Shown: piece by piece, positions 51,568 to 63,532 of the stretch
Layout of the letters: each line of letters opens with the position of its first letter
How positions within the stretch are numbered: the stretch's first letter is position 1
Assembly (NCBI GenBank): GCA_026724425.1
Contig: JAIUCV010000002.1
Span: 2,051,001 to 2,115,000 of the forward strand
Direction: 5' to 3'
From: Erythrophleum ivorense
Lineage: Eukaryota; Streptophyta; Magnoliopsida; Fabales; Fabaceae
DNA: 64,000 nucleotides
The notes under the pieces: model-generated
Database searches by the model: none
What the model was told of the DNA's origin: nothing
What the model saw: only the letters and a program-made list of their open reading frames with translations
Program-made: the position numbers and the translations under genes

Positions 51568-51752
51568 TATAAAAGGCCTGTATCCACCAAGCAAAATCTT
51601 ACAGAGAAACTAATACCCAGTGATGGCGGTACAGCCCCAAAGGCCACCAACCGTCTCATGCTTTCTCAGACCCAAAAAACCACAAACCAGTATGAGCCTC
51701 TTGGGTTAGGCTGCCCAAGAAACAAAAAAGCCATTGTCTGTGCTAGACATGG
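51568..51752 (+). pseudogene. possible first exon of a dead plastid-protein gene
   Basis: A TATAAAA (51568-51574) lies about 50 bases before an ATG (51623). The frame gives 28 codons, starting MAVQPQRPPTV, with a basic, Ser/Thr/Pro-rich composition, then a stop at 51707. An overlapping frame shifted by one base continues GLGCPRNKKAIVCARH up to a good splice donor (GG then GTGAGG, at 51752/51753). Taken together this resembles a chloroplast transit-peptide exon broken by a frameshift. I see no downstream exon and cannot name the gene; chance is possible. Confidence 0.25.
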
Positions 51753-54233
51753 GTGAGGTTTCAACTTTTAATAAAACCTTATCTTTTTTTAAATATATAT
51801 ATATTGAGGATTTATTTTTTGAAAAATTATTATCTTTTCAATGTTTATCATTCAAATATAATATCCGTTAATTTAATTCTTAAAAAATCAGTTTTCTTTC
51901 AATTTGGCACTATAAAAATAAATCCTCTCAATTTAGTTTTTAAATATTTGTTCCTATCAAAATAGACTATCTATTAATCATTGTGACTTTCTAATGTGCT
52001 AAAATTTAATTTTTATGTAAAGAAAATATATTTTTTAGGGTTAAAAACAATTAAACAAGTTCACATTATTAGTCAACAGATGAACCATTTTAATCAGAAA
52101 AAATATTCGATGACTAAATTAAAAAGTTTTATTTTTTTTAAGAATCAAATTAAAAAGAAAATAATCGTGTAGCTAAAGATTAAATTTAAAAAAATTATCT
52201 TTAAAAAAATAATTGAGAAGAAAGTATTCTTTCAACCATTAAATATTAAAGTACTCTTCTTTTAATTTACTTTAAATGTAATGTTACTGTATAGAGATAT
52301 TTTTTATATAGATTTAATAAATAAATAAATAAATAATATCAATAAAAATTTGTTAAAGGTTAGCTTTATTTAAAAAGATGTGTATATATTTGCATATTTA
52401 TTTATAATTTATTTAGTTTACTTATTAACCAAATTTATCTAACAATTTTTGGTGTATACATTTTATCCAGAGAAAATAGCACTTATTGATCATTGCGTTT
52501 AATTGCAATGTTACTTTTAATTTTTAAAAAATTACAATTAACTCCATGATGTTTTAGTTCCATTGCAACAAGCTTCCAACAATCTAAATCTACTTACGCC
52601 AACCCCCTAATACTATGACAATCATTTTGTTTGCTAATATGATGGTAATTTACATGCCTTAAGTAATTTCTGTTTATTTTCCTTCCTTTGGACCCTTGGC
52701 CTCCATATTTTACCAAAAAGAAAATAAAAGCTTTAATTATATAAAATTATTGAAATCTTCATTCTATTAATATATATAAGTCCTTTTTCCTTCCTCTGGT
52801 ACTTCTCCAGTGACAGGAATGAAAGAAAAAGACGCTGCCTAGATGGGGTTCTCTTTAACAGAAACTTACTCTTCAAATTGCTCAACCTTCAACTCCTCGT
52901 CATTCCTCCCTCACTCTGTGCCATGGGCCTCTCCCATGTGCTCATGATTTCCCATCTACATTCTATAAATTCAACAACAACTCCTGTGACACACACAACA
53001 TTATTTCATACCTGATGCCAACATGTGCTCAGCCAACCAAAAAATGAAAAATGAGGACAGAAGGATATTAAACAATAAAAAAATAATAATAACCTTACGT
53101 AGCTAAAATTTTTAAAATTTAAACAGTGAACTTATAGTAATTGAACAGGAGTTAATAATTATTTTTTTCTGAATTAAAAAAAAAACAATTGAAAGCAAAA
53201 ATTAAAGCAGACAAGTGTAATTTTTTTATAGTGTATAATTTAGTCCATGTCATAATATGAACTTTCCTTTTCTTTTATGCAGTTTATTATGTGTAGATTA
53301 CAAAAATTATATATTTAGGGTTTACCTACAGCACAGGATTAGTCTCGACATGGAATTCTCTGATGATTCAGTGGGCCCTTTGTGAAATAATCGTCTTCCC
53401 ACCTCAGCGCTTATCTCACTGTTTTTTTTTTTTAATACATTTCCCCAGCAGGACCGGAATCATGAGCTCCTCGTTCCTTAATTGTCTTTCCTGGTACTCT
53501 ATTCCATTACCAAAAACCAGCCATACAAGCAACATGCGAATCTAAGGTTTAGAAAGCCCCATTGTTTTTAACTGAAGTGATCCGCCTTTGTCCATTAATT
53601 TGCAGTTTTGGGTTCTCAAATTAAATGTGGCCTTATGCTTATGGTTCCAGCATTATATGCATGCAAGCTCATATATGGGCATGGCACACAAATTTTATAA
53701 GCATGTGCACCATCACGAATTTTTCCTTTGTAGCGATTTTTGAAAATGTTCCTCTCTTTCTTCGGCTGAGAAATTCAAATTCTCCCTTTTTTCCCCGAAT
53801 ATCTGGGAGTGGAAGATGGTTTCTATCAACCTCGTGGATGCATGCGCGAATCATTTTTACATCTTTGTGCCTGCTGAGAGCAGCTACTTGGGTCTCAGAA
53901 AACTAAACTATCTACTTACATATATGTATGGTCACAAAAAATCTAAGCTAGGAGAGCAAAATCTAACCATATTTAAAGTGCTTTTAAGATGGGGCTGATG
54001 AGGAACAACACAAACAGGTCCTGCAAGACGCATTAAAATATTCATTTTCACTTATTTTAAGCGATAACTTAAACTTTTGCTCTTAGGTTTAACTATTTAA
54101 ACAGTTCAGCCATTATTTATACTTGGGTGGCAAGTCAGTTTTTCACCCCAAAAATAGATCTTTCGGATGCTCAATGAATTACCAATAGCATATTTTATAA
54201 TATCTAGCTACCTAGAGGTTATCTAGCTACTTA

Positions 54234-54342
54234 GTGCGTGTTTGGAAAACCGGTGGCTACCTCCAAAACCACATTTTCTCTGAAGCAACAAATTGTTGCT
54301 TCTACACAAACGTGGTTTGCCACCGGGTTTCCAAACACACCA
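54234..54342. mobile_element. short fold-back MITE (PIF/Harbinger-like?)
   Basis: The left arm gtgcgtgtttggaaaaccgg pairs with the right arm ccgggtttccaaacacac over about 24 bases. The loop also contains a smaller hairpin (gaagcaacaa...ttgttgcttc). TTA lies on both sides (54231-54233 and 54343-54345), the 3-base duplication typical of PIF/Harbinger elements. Confidence 0.6.
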
Positions 54343-54602
54343 TTAGAGGTGTCCTTTATTGTTTATGTACCTTTGCCGTCCAAATCTAAAATCCCAAATA
54401 TACATAGGGAATGAGACTTAGATTCCGTTTGAGAGTACAAGAAAAAAATCAAAAGAAAAATTTTATGTAATATTTATTTTATTTTTATAGTGATTATTTA
54501 TTAATTATTATTTAATTATTAAAATAAGAATATTAAAGTTTTTTTTATTTATAAAATTATCTTTATTTTTATTTTTATTTTTTACATATTAAATAAGCCT
54601 TT

Positions 54603-54603
<1 letters not shown>

Positions 54604-54635
<32 letters not shown>
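54604..54635. repeat. (GA)n microsatellite
   Basis: An uninterrupted AG run of about 30 bases. Confidence 0.9.
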
Positions 54636-54638
<3 letters not shown>

Positions 54639-57634
54639 TCTTTCTTATTAGCAAATGGAGGACTAATAGGTAATGGCTTTGGGATAAGAGAAGGTTGTTG
54701 GAACTAATGAAAAATGTATGGTTGATTTGACCAAAGGTTAGTTTGGATTGTCGTGGATTTTGAATTATTTTGAAAATATTTTTTTAATAAATGAAGTTTT
54801 ATGAAAGGTCTTCTTTTTTGGTGGGAAAGAAATTACTTGTGCTTAACAAAATTACTTGATAAATACTTTTATTACTATTATTGTGCTTGGTAGATTTTTT
54901 TAAAAAAAAATATTTTTTATCGTTAAATTATTGAAAAAAGACATGTATTTAAGAGGACAAGGTAACAAGATAAGAGAAAATTATGGAAATTAATGATTTT
55001 GAGTGGAAGTATATTTATCTCTTTAGAATTTTTTTTGGGCTTTTTGGAGCAACTCTAATTTTTTTACTAATTTTCTATAGTAGAAAAATTACTTTTGCTT
55101 CCATTGAAAGCAGGTTAATTTTTTTAAAAATCAAAAGTTTAACCAAACATCTCATTTTCTCAAAATAAATATCATTTAAAAAATAAATAAATAACTTCTT
55201 CATTTTGTAAGCTAAGCCAAGCAGGCCATTCAAGTCTTATCATGTAAAATGAATAGTGGACAAAATAAAGGAAAAGGGGACAATGGCTTTGGTTTTATTC
55301 TAAAATGTGAACAGGAAAGGGTAAGGGTGAACAAACAAACATGGGAGACCCTGTCCTTGCCCACTTGCAAGCCAAGTTGCAATTCCGTCCATCTCTTCCA
55401 CCTTACAACTCATATTTTGAAAAAATACTACTACTACTACTACTATTACTAATAATAATAATAAATACATAAAGAAAAAGAGAAAGAATATTAATAAAGG
55501 GGACAAAGAACAACAACTTGACTTAGTTTACAGAACAAGTTGAGTTACAGCCTCGGCAAGTTGCAGTTCAGAGGTTGATTCGTCCACCATTCAAATTTTA
55601 GTATTCAAATAAATATTGTCGTAATATCCATATAATCAATAAACTCCAAATTATTATTATTATTATATTTTATACGCTCCCGTCTCCGTGCATGTTTTTT
55701 CTACGGAAAATCATTCATCTTCTCTCCTCCCTTGTTTATTTTTTCCTTTATCAGGGTTTCTGTTATCAGATATTCCTTCCTTAACTTATACGTATATATA
55801 ATTAATTAGTACAATATTTTAGGATTGAAAAATTATTAATGGAAGTTTCAGAGCAACTTGTAGATACCAACGAGCGCCGTCGTGCTTCGATTTCCACGCT
55901 CTCAAAGGATAAAATCTCCCCTGCCGCATTTGAAAAACAATGCTTGGTTCTATGAATGCCAACATAGCCTCACCCACTTTCCGTGTAGTAAATACTGCTT
56001 GCGTGCGTTTTGTGTTATGTTTTTGGTGTCTTTTTTGTATTAAGCACTGTGAATTTTAGAATCAACTATATAACAGAACTAATTTGTTTTAAAAAAGTTA
56101 TAAAAAAAATAACATATTGATTTATTTTATATTTTTCTATTAGTTTAATTCATCTAAAATAGGGTATACTTTTAAAAATCTTTTATCAACCGAGGAGCAA
56201 GGAATACGTACTGTTTTGTATCCAACTCATGGTTGGCACCGCATCGCAACACACAGCGAATGAATGAAATCCTTTTAGGCGCACCATCGCAAATGCCACT
56301 TTACATATAACATTTTGAATCAAATAGTTTGATCTTGGATCCTCTTGTGTGAGAAAAAGTAATTGAGTGAATGAGGTCCTATAAAACTTATTTGTACGGA
56401 TTCTAATCTCACTTAATTACTCTTTCTTTCATATAACCTTTTCTTATACAAAAAAGTATTCAAATTAATTAAAATAGTTTGTATCAAACAAATTGCGATA
56501 AAACAACCGTTCTAAATAACGGCATCAAATTTTTTCCACTACTATATCTTGTATAATAGAAGAAAAAGTAATACAAAATGTATTTATGATTAACTTGCTT
56601 TCTTTTTACTCAACTCCTCTTTTCTTTCTTCTCTCTCTTAAATAAACAACATTAATGTATTCTCAGAATTGAGAAAATCTAAACTCTAAACGACTTTACA
56701 TTAGAATATGTTAATTATCCAATACTTCAAATAAAATATGCATTGCTTTTTCCAATACCTATATCAATTACACAGTTGATCCATCAACTCTATAATATTC
56801 TCGCATACTTTCGGTGACTTTAAGATCGCGCTTTGGCTGCAACTGTTTTCAACTTTACAGCGTTTTCTCCGGCAGGTATATATGCATCCGGTGACGCTTG
56901 ATTTTTTTTCAAATAACACTTTAAAAATGACTGTGATCATGATCTCTCACCAAACACACACATTTTGAAAGTCTTCAGCTGCTTGCTAATTGCACTGTTC
57001 ATCTCGTTATACATTTAAAATTTATTCTTTTTCCAATTGATCAATGTCCTAATTAGCATCTCCCCTCCTCCAAGAACAAATCAAACAAGCTCATTGGTTA
57101 GTATGTTACACGTACTATGGATAGATGAATTATACATAATACGAGGGAAACACCAAAACAAACTGGGCTAACAACAAAATATTTTATAATAACTTATACT
57201 AATAAACAACTTTAATTTACTATTCGGCTACAAAGGTATCACAGATTCAGTGCAAATACAAGAATGACCAGCAATCCTCGATCAGAATGAATGGTTTGAA
57301 CCAAAAAAAATAGAATTATATATATGAACATATATCATTCACTTATTATATATATATATATATATATATTTGCATATATGTGTATATATATATATATTTT
57401 CAAATTCAACCCTTGCCGTCTGATCGAGAGCCTTGCAAAAACCTACTGATCTACCCATTCATTCCCAAATATGGGTATGTGTCTTTAACATACAAGATCC
57501 AAACCCATATTTGAAAACAAAAAGCCCTGGAACACATGACCAAAACGAAAGGGAAAATGTTGAAGAAGAAACAGGGAGTGAACCAAGGTATATATAATTA
57601 ATTAGAGGAGGAATCATCATTATGGAGTATATAT

Positions 57635-58285
57635 TCAGGAGGATAGTCGCGCTTTCTGGTCCTTCGTGGCCATATTCTCTGCGATCTGAGCCAGAGACTG
57701 CAAATTGCACCGTACGATTGTGTCGACGAAGACACAGGTCTCTTCCTTGGTGTTACCATGTGGTATGTCCACCACGTATGATTCGATGACAAGTGTTCCG
57801 TTTCCATTGGCGTGCAGGGTAGTGACGGAGCAGTAGTTCCGCAGGCGATGATCTCCCCCAACGACGCTGAAGCTGAGGACGTGGCGTTCCTCGTCCAGGA
57901 TCTCTAAACGCTCTGTGCTGGACACAGCGGGAAGTCCGGAGACCACGTGGACCTCTCGGAGGGTGCCCACCTGAATGCCGTCGCCCATAATGACCTGGCA
58001 GCTCTTTACGAAATGCTTGTAGGCCTGAGGGTTGTCGAAGCGCCGGACCACAGACCACACGGTGGCCACGGGGGCGTCGATGGCCTTGATCATGAAGGAA
58101 CAGCACTGGTTGGGTCCCACCATGTGAGCGTGGTGGCAAGCCGCGGTGTCTGGAACTGGAAGGCTTAGTTGGGCGGAGGAGAGGGGAGCAAGGAGACGGC
58201 GCTGTTTGGGGCAGTTGAAGCCGTTGGAGATGGCGGTTGCGTCGGTGGTGGGATCGAACCGTTGGATTTGAGTGGAAGATGGCAT
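57635..58285 (-). CDS. PYL5/6: ABA receptor of the PYR/PYL/RCAR family, PYL5/PYL6-like
   Basis: A single exon encodes 216 aa with no intron, as in the PYL4-6 subgroup, and it is GC-rich against the spacers. These START-domain proteins bind abscisic acid in the cytosol and nucleus and then inhibit clade A PP2C phosphatases. The START domain begins near HMVGPNQCCS (about 54). Expected functional residues are present: Lys90 (AYKHFVKSC) for the ABA carboxylate, gate loop SGLPA at 116-120, Glu125 in STERL, latch GGDHRL at 143-148, and Asn194 in the C-terminal helix (VRCNLQSLA). The variable N-terminal ~50 residues are normal for the subgroup. One oddity is Cys152 (NYCSV), where relatives have Arg or Lys. 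The Arabidopsis partners PYL5 and PYL6 sit next to RH18/ENGASE and TBL33 respectively, matching this neighbourhood. Confidence 0.95.
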   Translation of the reverse strand: MPSSTQIQRFDPTTDATAISNGFNCPKQRRLLAPLSSAQLSLPVPDTAACHHAHMVGPNQCCSFMIKAIDAPVATVWSVVRRFDNPQAYKHFVKSCQVIMGDGIQVGTLREVHVVSGLPAVSSTERLEILDEERHVLSFSVVGGDHRLRNYCSVTTLHANGNGTLVIESYVVDIPHGNTKEETCVFVDTIVRCNLQSLAQIAENMATKDQKARLSS

Positions 58286-58370
58286 TTTAGTCTAGTGTAT
58301 AAAGTTGTGTACTTTCTCCGGCGAAAGATGGATTGAGAGGGAGATTTGGGATTGGGTTAAGGGGTAGTGG

Positions 58371-58376
58371 TATATA
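58371..58376 (-). promoter_or_regulatory. possible TATA box of the PYL gene
   Basis: TATATA on the minus strand lies about 86 bases before the ATG. In such AT-rich sequence this is weak evidence. Confidence 0.3.
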
Positions 58377-58512
58377 TTAAGCATAAATATATATGGTAGG
58401 GGAGGGCAAGAGGGGTTTGTGTATGTATATGGTGTGTGAGTTTTGGGTTAATATTTTTGTAGTCCAAGTTGGATTAGTTTTGGTATTTCAGAGAGATAGA
58501 ATAGAGGGAGGG

Positions 58513-58540
58513 TTTCTTCTTCTTCTTCTTCTTCTTCTCC
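58513..58540. repeat. (TTC)n repeat in the PYL upstream region
   Basis: About eight TTC units; on the PYL sense strand this is a GAA tract some 230-255 bases before the start codon. Confidence 0.85.
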
Positions 58541-59070
58541 TCCTGCTGCCACTGGGGGTTGAAATGACATGTTTGGCGGGGAGAGAGAGAGATAATGGAA
58601 AGATATGATATTTAGGAGGGGAAGCTTACGCGGGACTTGCAAGTGGATGCTCAACTTGCAACTGCATTTGGACTTTGTTTTGGCAATTTTCCCCCTCTCT
58701 TTATTTCAAACTACAACTTTGCCACTTCACCCCTTTTTCATTTTATTATTATTTACCATGCCAACATGCATGATTATTATTGCTATTTGCTAGCTACTTA
58801 ATTTTTCAACAACCCCCTTGCCCCCCTCCATAGCTATTATTATTATTATTATTTATCTGACAATCATCTTGTTATTGCCCTTGTTAATCTGTTTCGCTTG
58901 CGTTTTGAAATTCTGTTTTCTTTTATTCCATGTACATCCAAATCATCGTATGGATTGCTTCTTAAAATTTCTCATCCTTCTTTCTCTTTTTCTTTTTAAT
59001 TGAAGTAAAGTTTTTTATTTTTTAGGTAGAATAAATAAACATTATTTCTTTAAATAAAACAAACAAAGTT

Positions 59071-59076
59071 CACGTG
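59071..59076. promoter_or_regulatory. G-box / ABRE-like CACGTG upstream of PYL
   Basis: The palindrome CACGTG followed by GT lies about 790 bases before the PYL start. Elements of this kind bind bZIP and bHLH factors and could give ABA or light control; function is inferred only. Confidence 0.3.
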
Positions 59077-59310
59077 GTGATGAATTCCATATTATTGCAT
59101 TGGACTGAAATGCACTATAATTTTTTAATAGAAAAGCAACGTTTAACAGATATACGTACTGAGAATTCAAATCTGGAAAGTTTTACCAGCATGAAAACAC
59201 TTATAAATATGTATGTATATCCATCCATTGAACTTTTCGAAGATGTTGAGTGGAATAGAGAAAAGAAAAAAAAACGAGGGAAAATTAAGAACAAGCGATA
59301 AGGATTACAT

Positions 59311-59491
59311 AGATTTAATTACCACGGAGTACTAATTAGAATACTAATTAACTTTGAATAATTCGTTCATGTTTGTTTAGTCCATAATATGGTATTATAG
59401 ATTTAATTACCAGGGAATACTAATTAACTTTGAATAATTCCGTTCATGTTTGTTTAAGTTCGATCTAAGAGAGTCCATAATATGGTATTAT
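59311..59491. repeat. tandem duplication of a ~90-base unit
   Basis: Units 59311-59398 and 59399-59491 both read agatttaattaccan-ggga/gtacta..., ttaactttgaataattc, gttcatgtttgttta and tccataatatggtattat. Each copy carries its own small insertion (an extra actaattaga-like block in the first and a gttcgatctaagaga-like block in the second). Confidence 0.8.
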
Positions 59492-61188
59492 ACACGTATA
59501 ATGCATATCATATCCGTTTTGCCCAGATAGAATAATTAAACAGCTTAAATGGCATAATAATCAACCCATAGGGGAATTTTTTTTTTTTCAATTCTTGAAA
59601 AGACAAAATCAATTTCTTTGAGTAGTTTTCTTTCTGAATCCCCACTTAATGCCGTAAAAAGAAATATTTAGCAACTAATAGTGAGTTTGTGATAAACCAT
59701 TGTATATCTTCATACCATGCATGAACAAACAAAGCATCTTTGACCTATTTGGGAGCCTCAATTGATCAGAAGTTAGCTACTGGAGGATCTCAATTGGAGC
59801 AAAATTGTTCATCAATGCAACCAAAGAAATGAATTCATCTTGGAAGCATAAATATTAAACTCAGTTCCATAGATCAGGAGCGCATCATCTTTACGTATAT
59901 ATGTTTGCCCGGGAAATAGTACCTCTCTAGGCTAATTAAGTTGCTATTGAAATTTTTAATTAAGAGCAGTTGGTATCAGCATAGGAAACCGCATAGGAAA
60001 CCCCTTAATTTCTAATACCATCAAGTGTAACTAGAGTATTCGTTGGCTCATTAGGTCTTAGGAACCCATCCTAACCTAGCCTAATCGAGTCGGTTTGGGT
60101 CGAATAAAAAATATAAATAGACAGAACTTTAAACACAACTATATCAGGTCAAGCCGAATCATGGACGAAGACATATTCTACTTAACCCGCTCTAATAATT
60201 ATTTTTTTAATTATCAATATTTTATTATATCTATATATTTTTTAATTTTTATTTCATCTGATTCTCTCTGCATGCTACAACTTTTATTTTCTACATAAAC
60301 CCTCCTTACTTCTTAATTATTTTCATCATTAATATGCATGCTTACTAATATTTCTTTTATTGAATAATGAAAATACACATATTTACTTGAGACTAATTAT
60401 GTTAGTATAACTTATATTTTGCTTGATAATACTAAACTATTTTTTTATTATTGATAAAAATATGAGGGTTCTAAAAGCTCATTATTTTGAAATATATGCC
60501 TATGAGTCTGCAAAAAGATATTTTTATATTACAAGTATCAATTCATAAAAAAAAATAGCCCGAGTAATCCTAACCTACCTTAACCCAACATAAAATTGGG
60601 TTCGTTCAGACCGGATTGGACCACGGGCATAAAAACAAATCTGACGTCTTAATTGAGCCATGCATCGAGCATACTAGATGTCCGGCCTGACCCAATCCAT
60701 TGACAGTCATATATGTAACATTGTTATATCATATATAATTAACTAATATTAATAATTATGATTAAATCTATCAAACTGCAAATTCTTTATATGTAATAAT
60801 ACGACTAACGGTGTGTGTTCAAATATTCCATCAATGTTTGAGTTATCAAGAACGTTGATCTTTAAAAATACACACACACACACACATATATAAATACTTA
60901 TCATTCAATAATATTTATTATTTTTGGTTACATAATTAAAGTAGAAGTATGAAGTTATTCTTTATCTATAAATATTTTTTTTTTAATTTTATGTACCAAA
61001 TGTAAGAGAAATATATGTATACATACTCTGCAATGCGCATACTCAGTGTACTATAGATTGTTACTAATACTCTAGGGCTACTTTTGACTTTATATAAGGA
61101 TGAGAAGCCTGTTGTATTCAAAACACATGATCTAGCCTATCTTCAACTGAAGAATATACCAATAAAATGATGGAAAATAAAGAACTCC

Positions 61189-61217
61189 GAGAGAGAGAGA
61201 GAGAGGGGGGGGGGGGG
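61189..61217. repeat. (GA)n followed by a G homopolymer
   Basis: About eight GA units pass into a run of 13 G residues. Confidence 0.85.
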
Positions 61218-61457
61218 ACCTCATATTAATTACTGATTTGTGTACTATGCATCTAGAATCTTCTCCAAGGTTAATATCATAATTTCATTTATCAACTAGG
61301 CATATTTTATCACCCATGTATATCAACTTTAATCATCCGTTGCAGTTGGGTTACATTTAAAACCAGAAAGAAAAAAAGGCAGTTGGTTTTTACTCTTTAA
61401 TTTACTCTTACAACTTTTCGAATGATTCCTTGTCCTTCAACTCTCTTTTTTGTCCTT

Positions 61458-61496
<39 letters not shown>

Positions 61497-62076
61497 CTAT
61501 TCTCACCAACTTCCACCAACTTTGATTTTCTTTTTTCCTTTTGAATTAACTTCATGATTAATCAACCCACATTTGATGGTGCTTCTATACCCTTAAGGTC
61601 CCTGTTTCCTTTTGAAGAAAATTTAAAACATTCTAGAAATAAAAAAAAATGGTTAAAAAAATCAGAATGAAAGAGGTTCCTAGTCCCAACTGCTCATCCC
61701 ATTAATTAATGTGAGTGCAGTGTCTCCTAACTTGTACAATTTAGTCTTTCAATGCACCACCTAGTTTAACAGAAGACGGTTTAACTTTTACTGTTTTTGT
61801 AAGAAAGTGGAGGATAATTTGCACTTGCAGAATATTTTGACCAATTCTTAATTTTTACCACCTTTCGTCACATCTGCTATTCAACCAGCGCAATTCATGC
61901 TATGCAACCCCGTAGATATATGCTATATGTAATAACAACCAAAATGAAATGTGTTGCAGTTTTGTATTTGATGATCGAAGCAAATAGTATATACATTATT
62001 ATTATATTGCGAACTCAAAACTTGAGATTTTTACGTAGAAGCATAAAAATGGCTTCTTCTGATATTATGTTGAGAA

Positions 62077-62118
<42 letters not shown>

Positions 62119-62801
62119 CAACAAATTTAACATTGATATGTGAAAATATCTCGAAGTTACTGATCTTTATGTTTGGTACCACGATATCATAATATTTCCA
62201 TGTTCTCCACCTAACATCTTACCCGTATATAATTTTGTATAGTCATTCTGAACTTCTTAACGATATTAAATTTTATTTTATATATTGCCATGACGATATG
62301 GCAAAAACCTAAGAATGGTATAATATTTATGTGTGTGTATATATAACTAGAAAGGTTAATTAATTAATACTTTAATAGCAGTTCACTGTATAATGAATCA
62401 ACTAGACATAAATAACAATAAAAGTGATATATATATATATATATATGTAATAGAATCATATAATCAGAAAATTGGAAAATAGCAGCCAAGTTGGCATGTT
62501 GCAAATAAATTAACTGTTTAGATAGATATATGTAACCAAATGTCATGAAGGAAATCAATAGGGTTGGGATTCAAGCAGAGAGACAGAGAGAGACGGAGGA
62601 AGTTGGTGCTTATGGAAATGTCTCATTCAATTTGGCAACTTGGCATAGGTTTTTAATTCAGAGAAGCTTCTGTGAAACTGAAAAGGACATTATGAAAGAA
62701 AGCTTGGGTTTGAAACGAAAACCACTAATTTCTAGAAGCCTCTGCCTCAACGTCCTTAAGTTTCAATAAAAAACGCCAAAACCTGGAAAGGATCCTTTTT
62801 T

Positions 62802-62860
62802 CACTACAAGAAAAAAAGATATTAACGACTGAATAATTAGTCGAAAGTTTTGATATTTCA
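62802..62860. mobile_element. CACTA (En/Spm-type) transposon terminus
   Basis: The sequence CACTACAAGAAAAAAAG starts at 62802 and is the classic plant CACTA terminal motif. It is followed by an inverted subterminal pair, acgactgaataattagtcg. A similar ttagtcgaaaatt block occurs near 63941. The opposite end (ending CTTGTAGTG) is not in the window, so the element either runs past base 64000 or is truncated. Confidence 0.7.
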
Positions 62861-63381
62861 ATGAAAGAAGGCAAAAAAAAAAAGAAGAAGAAACAAAACG
62901 AAAAACCACAGAACCTCACTGAGCACAGCTAAACAAAAACCATCACCAACCAGCAGAGAAGAAGAGATAAATGAGAGAAGCACGAAAATGAAAACAAAAG
63001 ATACGATATTTATAGAAAGAAAAACAAAAATTTTGGCGAGTTATAGCAGTAGTATTGGAATTTCGGTCTCGCGCCAGTGCCCTTTGCCCGAAAATTTGAT
63101 AATATAATATATATTGACAAATATAATATATAATTTTACCAAGTAACGCAATTTACGGGAAACAAAATAAAAATTAAAAAAAAAACTCTAGTTACAAATT
63201 CTTAAGATAATTTAATTACATAAATTTAAGGGCTAGTTTTTACTTTTTATTTTAATAAATTAGGCAATTTTTATTTTTAACTTTTATTTATGGTTGGATC
63301 AATAATTAGAAATTAAATAAATAATTCGAATGTATTATATATTAATTAATTTAGAATTTCTGTTAGTTATATTAGATTTTT

Positions 63382-63532
63382 TTTTATGAGAAAAATAAAG
63401 ACAACAAACTACACAGGGTCTCTACCCCACGAAACTCTAGCAGTATCATTCCACAATAAATCTAAACACTCCCTAGGTGGAGTATCTAAAAGGATCATTC
63501 CAGGATGAGCACGATGAGCCAAATTCGCCGTC
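63382..63532 (-). mobile_element. 5'-truncated LINE tail with 13-bp TSD
   Basis: The 13-base sequence ATATTAGATTTTT flanks the insert exactly (63369-63381 and 63533-63545). On the minus strand the insert encodes about 40 residues (TANLAHRAHPGM... PPRECLDLLWND) ending in a stop at 63409-63411. After a short 3' UTR there is an A-rich end. The composition and the ...LAHRA...PP..L...ND layout resemble the extreme C-terminus of the RNase H domain of plant L1-type LINE ORF2. Only about 150 bases were inserted, as in severe 5' truncation. Confidence 0.65.

Larger units (their letters stand above)
51208..57634. other. spacer between TBL33 and PYL
   Basis: It starts with the TBL33 3' UTR. Apart from a small exon-like relic at 51568-51752, no coding exon is supported; the frames at 53363-53998 do not match a protein family I know. 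A short fold-back (54234-54342), a GA repeat (54604-54635) and an (AT) repeat (about 57348-57370) are present. The segment just before 57635 is the likely 3' UTR of the PYL gene. Confidence 0.5.
58286..62801. other. PYL upstream region and distal spacer
   Basis: The first kilobase is the presumed PYL promoter, with a weak TATA, a GAA/TTC repeat and a G-box. Further out I see no coding exon; frames at 60095-60298, 61902-62192 and 62545-62769 have no recognisable content. A ~90-base tandem duplication (59311-59491) and several microsatellites are present. Short GC-richer patches near 60060-60160 and 60560-60700 look like old repeat ends. Confidence 0.5.

Noticed and set aside
53818..53845. A tctatcaacctc...gatgca stretch resembling microRNA162.
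   Set aside because: The match breaks down after the first ten or so bases and I see no star strand or stem, so it is not a MIR162 gene.
53625..53906. 93-codon plus-strand frame in the TBL33-PYL spacer, with another frame on the opposite strand.
   Set aside because: Neither translation resembles a known protein and there is no gene context.
57753..58168. Long overlapping frames on both strands within the PYL gene.
   Set aside because: They are shadows of the GC-rich PYL coding sequence in other frames.
60060..60715. Two GC-richer patches with gtcggtttgggtcg and cctgacccaatcc that might be paired transposon ends.
   Set aside because: I could not establish a terminal repeat or target duplication linking them.
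62545..62769. 74-codon plus-strand frame just before the CACTA end.
   Set aside because: No family is recognisable and it is probably chance in purine-rich sequence.
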